A stretch of 11,310 nt of DNA, from positions 1-11,310 of the forward strand of contig DGRP01000157.1 of NCBI GenBank assembly GCA_002391065.1, written 5' to 3'. Made by a program: the position numbers and the translations under genes. Positions 7,281-11,310 of the stretch are shown in pieces. A model generated the notes under the pieces. The model searched no databases, was not told the origin of the DNA, and saw nothing but the letters and a program-made list of their open reading frames with translations. The stretch is from Ruminococcus sp. UBA4385 (GTDB lineage Bacteria > Bacillota_A > Clostridia > Oscillospirales > Ruminococcaceae). The stretch's first letter is position 1, and every line of letters starts with the position of its first letter.

Positions 7281-7314
7281 AAGGCTGTCCAAAAAAACGG
7301 ACAGCCTTGTTTTA
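7281..7314 (+). terminator. Rho-independent terminator of the carA-carB/dapF operon
   Basis: AAGGCTGTCC (7281-7290) pairs perfectly with GGACAGCCTT (7299-7308) around an A-rich 8-base loop, followed by GTTTTA. It starts six bases after the stop codon. Confidence 0.88.
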
Positions 7315-7317
7315 TGC

Positions 7318-7351
7318 ATATAAAAGAGCCTTCGCAGCTGCGAAGGCTCTT
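7318..7351 (-). terminator. Rho-independent terminator of ilvE, a 28-base perfect palindrome
   Basis: Bases 7324-7351 form an exact palindrome with two 14-base arms and centre CAGCTG. Read on the minus strand it is followed by TTTATATGC, so it ends with a short T-run and serves ilvE, whose stop codon is 11 bases away. Plus-strand read-through would meet only a weak T-tract. With the preceding hairpin it insulates the convergent units. Confidence 0.82.
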
Positions 7352-7362
7352 AGTTTCATATA

Positions 7363-8433
7363 TTAGTCGATCTTGACTGTCCAGCCGAACTCATCGGGAA
7401 TCTTGCCCCACTGAATGCCTGTCATTGTATCGTACAGCATCTGGGAGATAGGTCCGATCTCGTTGTTGTTGATGGTCATGATCTTGTCGCCCCACTTGAG
7501 GTGTCCTACAGGAGAGATAACTGCGGCAGTACCTGTACCGAATACCTCATCGAGCTTGCCCTCGTCATAAGCCTTTGCAACCTCTTCAATGGTAATTCTT
7601 CTCTCGGTAGCCTTGATGCCCTTGCTCTTGCAAACTTCAAGTGCGCTCTTTCTTGTAATGCCGGGGAGTACAGAGCCTGTAAGCTCAGGAGTGATAACCT
7701 CGCCGTCAATTACGAAGAAGATGTTCATAGAGCCGACCTCTTCGATGTACTTCTGCTCAACACCGTCAAGCCAGAGTACCTGCTCATAATCCTGCTCATG
7801 AGCCTCGTCCTGACCCTTCAGGGAGATAGCATAGTTAGCAGCAGTCTTAGCAAAGCCTGTACCGCCTCTTACTGCACGCACATACTTCTGCTCAACATAG
7901 ATCTTTACAGGGTTGAGGCCTGTAGAATAGTAAGCGCCCGAGGGTGAGAGAATGATAAGGAACAGATAATGATCGGCAGGTCTTACGCCTACATAAGGAT
8001 CTGTCGCAAAAATGAAAGGCCTGATGTAAAGGGAAGCACCGTCAGTGTGAGGTACCCAGTCCTTTTCGATCTCAACAAGCTTCTTTGTAGCCTCGATCAT
8101 GAATTCCTCGTCGATCTTTGGAATAACCATTCTGTCAGCGGAGTTGTTCATTCTCTTGTAGTTCTCGTCAGGTCTGAAAAGCTGTACTGTGCCGTCGGCA
8201 GTTCTGTAAGCTTTAAGACCCTCGAATATCTCCTGACCGTAGTGCAGGCACATAGCCGCAGGAGAGAGAGAAATGTTGTCAAAGGGAACTATCCTTGCAT
8301 CATGCCAGCCCTCGCCCGTGTCATAGTTCATTGCAAACATATGGTCGGTGAAGATGTGACCGAAGCCGAGCTTAGTCTCGTCAGTCGGTTTTGCCTTTGG
8401 AGTTTTTGTGAGTTCAATTTTGATATCGCTCAT
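7363..8433 (-). CDS. ilvE: Branched-chain amino acid aminotransferase (PLP fold type IV)
   Basis: This enzyme transfers the amino group between glutamate and the 2-oxo acids of leucine, isoleucine and valine, the last step in making these amino acids. At 356 residues it belongs to the longer BCAT type, resembling mammalian BCAT and Bacillus subtilis YwaA/YbgE rather than the roughly 310-residue E. coli form. Visible family motifs are HYGQEIFEGLKAYR, YIRPFIFATD, the PLP lysine Lys196 in GGTGFAKTAANYA, EVGSMNIFFV, and GTGTAAVISPVG near the end. The ATG at 8433 is preferred because AGAAGGA (complement of 8439-8445) lies five bases upstream. An in-frame ATG at 8478 would add 15 residues but lies upstream of the predicted start of transcription, on the far side of the -10 box. 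It is a monocistronic unit, convergent with carB-dapF and divergent from the L,D-transpeptidase gene. Confidence 0.95.
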   Translation of the reverse strand: MSDIKIELTKTPKAKPTDETKLGFGHIFTDHMFAMNYDTGEGWHDARIVPFDNISLSPAAMCLHYGQEIFEGLKAYRTADGTVQLFRPDENYKRMNNSADRMVIPKIDEEFMIEATKKLVEIEKDWVPHTDGASLYIRPFIFATDPYVGVRPADHYLFLIILSPSGAYYSTGLNPVKIYVEQKYVRAVRGGTGFAKTAANYAISLKGQDEAHEQDYEQVLWLDGVEQKYIEEVGSMNIFFVIDGEVITPELTGSVLPGITRKSALEVCKSKGIKATERRITIEEVAKAYDEGKLDEVFGTGTAAVISPVGHLKWGDKIMTINNNEIGPISQMLYDTMTGIQWGKIPDEFGWTVKID

Positions 8434-8466
8434 AATAATCCTTCTTTCATTAAAATTACTGATACT

Positions 8467-8495
8467 ATTATAATACACTCTTCAATTTTTTTCAA
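8467..8495 (-). promoter_or_regulatory. Sigma-A promoter of ilvE
   Basis: On the minus strand TTGAAA (complement of 8490-8495) and TATAAT (complement of 8467-8472) are 17 bases apart. The start site near 8460 gives a leader of about 27 bases, too short for a T-box or leucine-type attenuator. Confidence 0.82.
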
Positions 8496-8662
8496 GAGGT
8501 TTTGCAAAAAAACTTAACCGTGACTGCAAATTTTTCTTAAAAACCCTGTTTTTGACCCTATTTTTGAAGGAAACGGGTAGTCGGAACTTCAAAAAACTGT
8601 CTGAGACTGTGCTTTGTGGATTTTAGACATTTCAGGCTTTATAATATTGTCTGATATTGGTC
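8496..8662. other. Upstream region between ilvE and the L,D-transpeptidase gene
   Basis: This AT-rich stretch holds no gene that I can support. It contains the 10-base palindrome TTTTGCAAAA (8500-8509), the tandem 12-base repeat described separately, and a TATAAT at 8640-8645 lacking a good -35. Any regulatory site for either divergent gene would be expected here. Confidence 0.4.
8544..8567. repeat. Tandem 12-base direct repeat
   Basis: CCCTGTTTTTGA (8544-8555) is followed immediately by CCCTATTTTTGA (8556-8567), eleven of twelve bases identical. It lies between the divergent ilvE and L,D-transpeptidase promoters, outside both. It may be a protein-binding site or a chance duplication. Confidence 0.5.
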
Positions 8663-8691
8663 TTGAAAAAAGGAGAAAAATGTTGTATAAT
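8663..8691 (+). promoter_or_regulatory. Sigma-A promoter of the L,D-transpeptidase-sirtuin operon
   Basis: TTGAAA (8663-8668) and TATAAT (8686-8691) are 17 bases apart. The start near 8698 leaves about 39 bases of leader with AAGGAGAGAGG before the ATG. Confidence 0.8.
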
Positions 8692-8736
8692 GATATCTGT
8701 ATAACTGTGTTTAGAATATAAGGAGAGAGGTTTTCT

Positions 8737-10473
8737 ATGGCACAACAAAACGATGGTCTTAATAATGTCCGCCCCTCGGCAGAGGCTTCTAAAGAGGAAA
8801 TGGCGAAAATGATAGCCCGAAATATGTCTATGAGCGATACGGGCAGCTTTGACACCGGTATTCCTCAGACAGTAGGCAGACAGACAGGTAATGCAGGAAC
8901 AAAAACTGCGGTAAGACCTGCACCCGCAAAGAAAAAGCAGGCTGCTGCTTCAACGAGCAGTACTGCTAAGAAAAAAACTTCATCAAAGTCAAAAAAGAAG
9001 GCAAGAAAGAAGAGCAAAGCCCCGATACTTATTCTTGCAACCTTTATAGTGCTTCTTATCTGCGGCGGAACTATATTCTATCTGTCAGGAATGAATTCCT
9101 ATAAGGATACCTTCCTTGACAATACATATATAAATGGTGTAGACGTCAGCGGAAAAACTAAGGCTGAGGCGCTTGCACTTCTGAAGGCTCAGTCGATAAT
9201 ACCCGAGAAGATATCCTTTACAAGACCCAACGGACAGGCCTTCTATATAGAGATGTCTGAGATTGGCTATAAGGATATTACCAAGCAGAAGATATCGGAG
9301 TTTTATTCAAGGCAGGATCATTATAAATGGTTCTCTGCAAAATTTAATACTACGAACTTTAAGTTTGAGACAGCCTTTTCCTATGACAAGGTAAAGCTTG
9401 AAAAGGAGCTCAAAAGAAAGGTGCTTGAAGCTCAGACTGCCGCAAAGCCCAAGAACGCCTACATAACCGAGGACGGAAACGGCGGTTATACTATAGTAAA
9501 AGAGGAGATAGGCGAGATCGTCGATGAAAGCAGGCTTGGCACACTCTACGAGTATGCCGAGAAGGAAATCGACAAGATGAAGTTTAATATAGACCTCGCT
9601 ATGGCTGATATTTATGAGCATCCCGAGGTCACCTCGGCAATGCTTCAGGACGCCCTTACAAAGCTTAATAATCTCCATAATATTGAGATAACCTTTGATT
9701 TTACTTACGATGTTGAAGTTCTCACAGGTGATGATGTAAAGGACTGGATAATCTTCAAGGGCGAGGATCTTGCTGAGGGCTACAATGTTGATGCGGACAA
9801 GGCTATGCTCTATGTTGAGAGACTTGCTGAAAAGTACGATACCTACGGCAAGCCAAGAAAGTTCAATTCTACAAATCACGGAGAGATAACAGTAGATGCA
9901 GGCTCGGGCTGTTACGGCTGGTGGATAGATCAGGAAAAGACCTGCAAGCTTATCTGTGACCTGATAAAAGAGGGCGAGTCAACAACTACTGAACCTGTAT
10001 ACTATGTAAATCCCGATTCTCAGTATGAGTACACCTGCAACAAAGACTGGCGTACTGCTGACACGGATTACAGCGATACCTACATTGAGGTTGATCTGTC
10101 TGCACAGCACCTCTGGTACTATAAAGACGGTAAGGTAGAAATGGAGAGCGATATAGTATCGGGCTATCCGAATGAGTCAAGGAACACCCCCGAGGGTGTG
10201 TACAAGCTCTGGATAAAGGAGCGCTCAAAAACTCTGACAGGCTCGGCTGACGGAAGATCCTATGCATCGTATGTTGATTACTGGAACAACATCTCAACTA
10301 TCGGTGTGGGTCTGCACGATGCATCGTGGCAGAACGGTGTTTTCGGCGGAGAGAAATACAAGTCATCAAGCTGGGGCTCGCACGGCTGTATCAATATGCC
10401 GTTTGACAAGGCAAAATATGTTTATGAGAATATAGATTACGGCACACCCGTATTTATGTACTGGATGGATTAA
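8737..10473 (+). CDS. Membrane-anchored L,D-transpeptidase (YkuD) with PG_binding_4-like domains
   Basis: L,D-transpeptidases join meso-DAP to meso-DAP (3-3 cross-links) or attach groups to peptidoglycan stems outside the membrane. The 578-residue protein begins with about 94 probably disordered cytoplasmic residues, ending in a Lys/Ala/Ser-rich basic tract (about 64-94). A single transmembrane helix follows at about 95-118. The extracellular part contains one or two PG_binding_4-type domains (starting NTYINGVDVSGKTKAEA near 126, to about 380) and a C-terminal YkuD domain from about 447. That domain keeps the catalytic pattern His527 in GVGLHDASW and SHGCINMP with His549 and nucleophile Cys551. 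The architecture resembles clostridial enzymes such as those of Clostridioides difficile. GAGAGG lies six bases before the ATG. It is cotranscribed with a Sir2 gene 26 bases downstream. Whether it makes cross-links or another wall modification cannot be read from the sequence. Confidence 0.93.
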   Translation: MAQQNDGLNNVRPSAEASKEEMAKMIARNMSMSDTGSFDTGIPQTVGRQTGNAGTKTAVRPAPAKKKQAAASTSSTAKKKTSSKSKKKARKKSKAPILILATFIVLLICGGTIFYLSGMNSYKDTFLDNTYINGVDVSGKTKAEALALLKAQSIIPEKISFTRPNGQAFYIEMSEIGYKDITKQKISEFYSRQDHYKWFSAKFNTTNFKFETAFSYDKVKLEKELKRKVLEAQTAAKPKNAYITEDGNGGYTIVKEEIGEIVDESRLGTLYEYAEKEIDKMKFNIDLAMADIYEHPEVTSAMLQDALTKLNNLHNIEITFDFTYDVEVLTGDDVKDWIIFKGEDLAEGYNVDADKAMLYVERLAEKYDTYGKPRKFNSTNHGEITVDAGSGCYGWWIDQEKTCKLICDLIKEGESTTTEPVYYVNPDSQYEYTCNKDWRTADTDYSDTYIEVDLSAQHLWYYKDGKVEMESDIVSGYPNESRNTPEGVYKLWIKERSKTLTGSADGRSYASYVDYWNNISTIGVGLHDASWQNGVFGGEKYKSSSWGSHGCINMPFDKAKYVYENIDYGTPVFMYWMD

Positions 10474-10499
10474 ATCCGTATATTTAAGGAGGTATAAGC

Positions 10500-11207
10500 A
10501 TGACACTTCAGGAAATAGTAAATGATTCTGAAAGCATTGTATTCTTCGGAGGAGCAGGTGTATCGACCGAAAGCGGTATTCCCGATTTCCGTTCTGTGGA
10601 CGGGCTCTATCATCAGAAGTTCAAATATCCTCCCGAGGAAATGCTCAGTCACAGCTTTTTTGTCAGACACACAGATGAGTTTTATGACTTCTACCGTGCA
10701 AAAATGCTCTGCCTTGACGCAAAGCCGAATGCGGCTCACTATAAGCTTGCAGAGCTCGAAGAGAAGGGTAAGCTCAGAAGCGTTGTGACCCAGAATATAG
10801 ACGGGCTTCACACTGCGGCAGGAAGCAAGACGGTAAGAGAGCTTCACGGAAGCGTTCTCAGAAACTACTGTACAAAGTGCGGGAAGTTCTATCCTGTTGA
10901 GACTATCGCTGAGTCACAGGGAATACCCAAGTGCGATTGCGGCGGTATCATCAAGCCCGATGTGGTCCTTTACGAGGAGGGCCTCGACGATGCGACCGTT
11001 ACAGCAGCGGTTGATGATATTTCCAAATGTGATACGCTTATAATAGCAGGCACCTCACTGACGGTTTATCCTGCGGCAGGAATGGTAAGATATTTCAGAG
11101 GAAAGCATCTTGTCCTCATAAACCGTGATCCTACTCCGATGGACAGCAGCTGCGACCTTGTTATCCATGATAAGGTAGGAGAGACACTTTCAAAAATAAA
11201 TGTATAA
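10500..11207 (+). CDS. Sir2-family NAD-dependent protein deacylase (sirtuin)
   Basis: Sirtuins remove acetyl or longer acyl groups from lysines using NAD, yielding nicotinamide and O-acyl-ADP-ribose. The 235-residue protein is a compact bacterial-type enzyme of normal length. Seen in order are the NAD-binding GGAGVSTESGIPDFRS near residue 16, TQNIDGLH, the catalytic His116 in ELHGSV, a zinc site of Cys124-x2-Cys127 and Cys145-x-Cys147, KPDVVLYEE, and the Rossmann motif GTSLTVYPAAG. The second zinc pair is CxC rather than CxxC, which I believe occurs in many bacterial members. The ATG at 10500 has a perfect AAGGAGGT (10486-10493) six bases upstream. It is the second gene of the L,D-transpeptidase operon and ends at a bidirectional terminator. 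Tyr and Arg residues in the early motif region would bear on acyl specificity, but I do not assign a class. Confidence 0.95.
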   Translation: MTLQEIVNDSESIVFFGGAGVSTESGIPDFRSVDGLYHQKFKYPPEEMLSHSFFVRHTDEFYDFYRAKMLCLDAKPNAAHYKLAELEEKGKLRSVVTQNIDGLHTAAGSKTVRELHGSVLRNYCTKCGKFYPVETIAESQGIPKCDCGGIIKPDVVLYEEGLDDATVTAAVDDISKCDTLIIAGTSLTVYPAAGMVRYFRGKHLVLINRDPTPMDSSCDLVIHDKVGETLSKINV

Positions 11208-11211
11208 GCAC

Positions 11212-11240
11212 AAAAAAAGCACACCATACGGTGTGCTTTT
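11212..11240. terminator. Bidirectional terminator between the sirtuin and tRNA-Arg
   Basis: AAAAGCACACC (11215-11225) pairs perfectly with GGTGTGCTTTT (11230-11240) around loop ATAC. A-runs on the left and T-runs on the right give a T-tract on each strand: TTTT on plus and seven T on minus. It therefore serves the sirtuin operon and the convergent tRNA. Confidence 0.88.
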
Positions 11241-11243
11241 CAG

Positions 11244-11310
11244 CGTCCCCGGCGAGATTCGAACTCACGGCCTTTCGCTTAGGAGGCGAACGCTCTATCC
11301 TGCTGAGCTA
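11244..11310 (-). tRNA. tRNA-Arg(CCU), 5' end cut by the window edge
   Basis: On the minus strand the D arm (GCTC...GAGC), an anticodon arm TTCGC/GCGAA with loop CTCCTAA (anticodon CCT, reading AGG), and a T arm GTGAG-TTCGAAT-CTCGC are all intact. The 3' acceptor strand CGGGGAC plus discriminator G ends at 11244. The 5' acceptor strand (about seven bases) lies beyond 11310. CCA is not encoded: the bases after the discriminator read CTG, so it would have to be added after transcription. The tRNA is convergent with the sirtuin gene and ends just before the shared terminator. Confidence 0.9.

Noticed and set aside
8434..8478. Upstream ATG that would lengthen the aminotransferase by 15 residues
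   Set aside because: That start lies upstream of the predicted -10 box and transcription start. The ATG at 8433 has a good ribosome-binding site and matches the family's N-terminus.
7501..8517. Long plus-strand frames (148 and 182 codons) opposite ilvE
   Set aside because: They are shadows of the aminotransferase gene, with no family motif in the translation.
8640..8645. A second TATAAT upstream of the L,D-transpeptidase gene
   Set aside because: No acceptable -35 lies 16-18 bases upstream, and a better promoter at 8663-8691 is closer to the gene.

Overview
The window looks like chromosomal DNA from a low-to-mid GC, meso-diaminopimelate-type Gram-positive anaerobe, most likely Oscillospiraceae/Ruminococcus-like Clostridia. 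This is inferred from an oxygen-sensitive glycyl-radical activase, strong AGGAGG ribosome-binding sites, sigma-A promoters often with an extended -10 (TGn-TATAAT), a clostridial-type L,D-transpeptidase with a Lys-rich cytoplasmic tail, and protein style. No mobile element, CRISPR array or rRNA is visible. The only tRNA is cut by the right edge.

Layout. (1) 53-598, minus: small two-helix membrane protein with a C-terminal zinc ribbon, function unknown. (2) 599-808: divergent control region dense in inverted repeats. (3) 809-1054, plus: small XRE-type repressor-like protein. (4) 1116-1886, plus: pyruvate formate-lyase activating enzyme (pflA) with its own promoter, ending in a terminator whose loop holds the stop codon. 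(5) 2133-7275, plus: carA, then one continuous reading frame encoding a complete CarB fused to a complete DapF. (6) 7276-7362: two back-to-back terminators between convergent units. (7) 7363-8433, minus: branched-chain aminotransferase (ilvE). (8) 8434-8736: divergent promoter region. (9) 8737-10473, plus: membrane-anchored L,D-transpeptidase, followed 26 bases later by (10) a Sir2-family deacylase, 10500-11207. (11) A bidirectional terminator separates the sirtuin from a convergent, 5'-truncated tRNA-Arg(CCU).

How they fit together. CarA and CarB make carbamoyl phosphate for pyrimidines and arginine. The DapF part makes meso-DAP for lysine and peptidoglycan. The L,D-transpeptidase is of the family that joins meso-DAP residues in the wall, so two wall-related steps lie in the window although in separate transcripts. 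The most striking observation is the CarB-DapF fusion: both halves keep their key residues, the join is only about ten residues long, and no stop codon or convincing internal start lies at the junction. The second is a recurring ACATTT half-site that overlaps or adjoins the promoters of both the XRE gene and pflA, suggesting that the small regulator controls itself and pflA.
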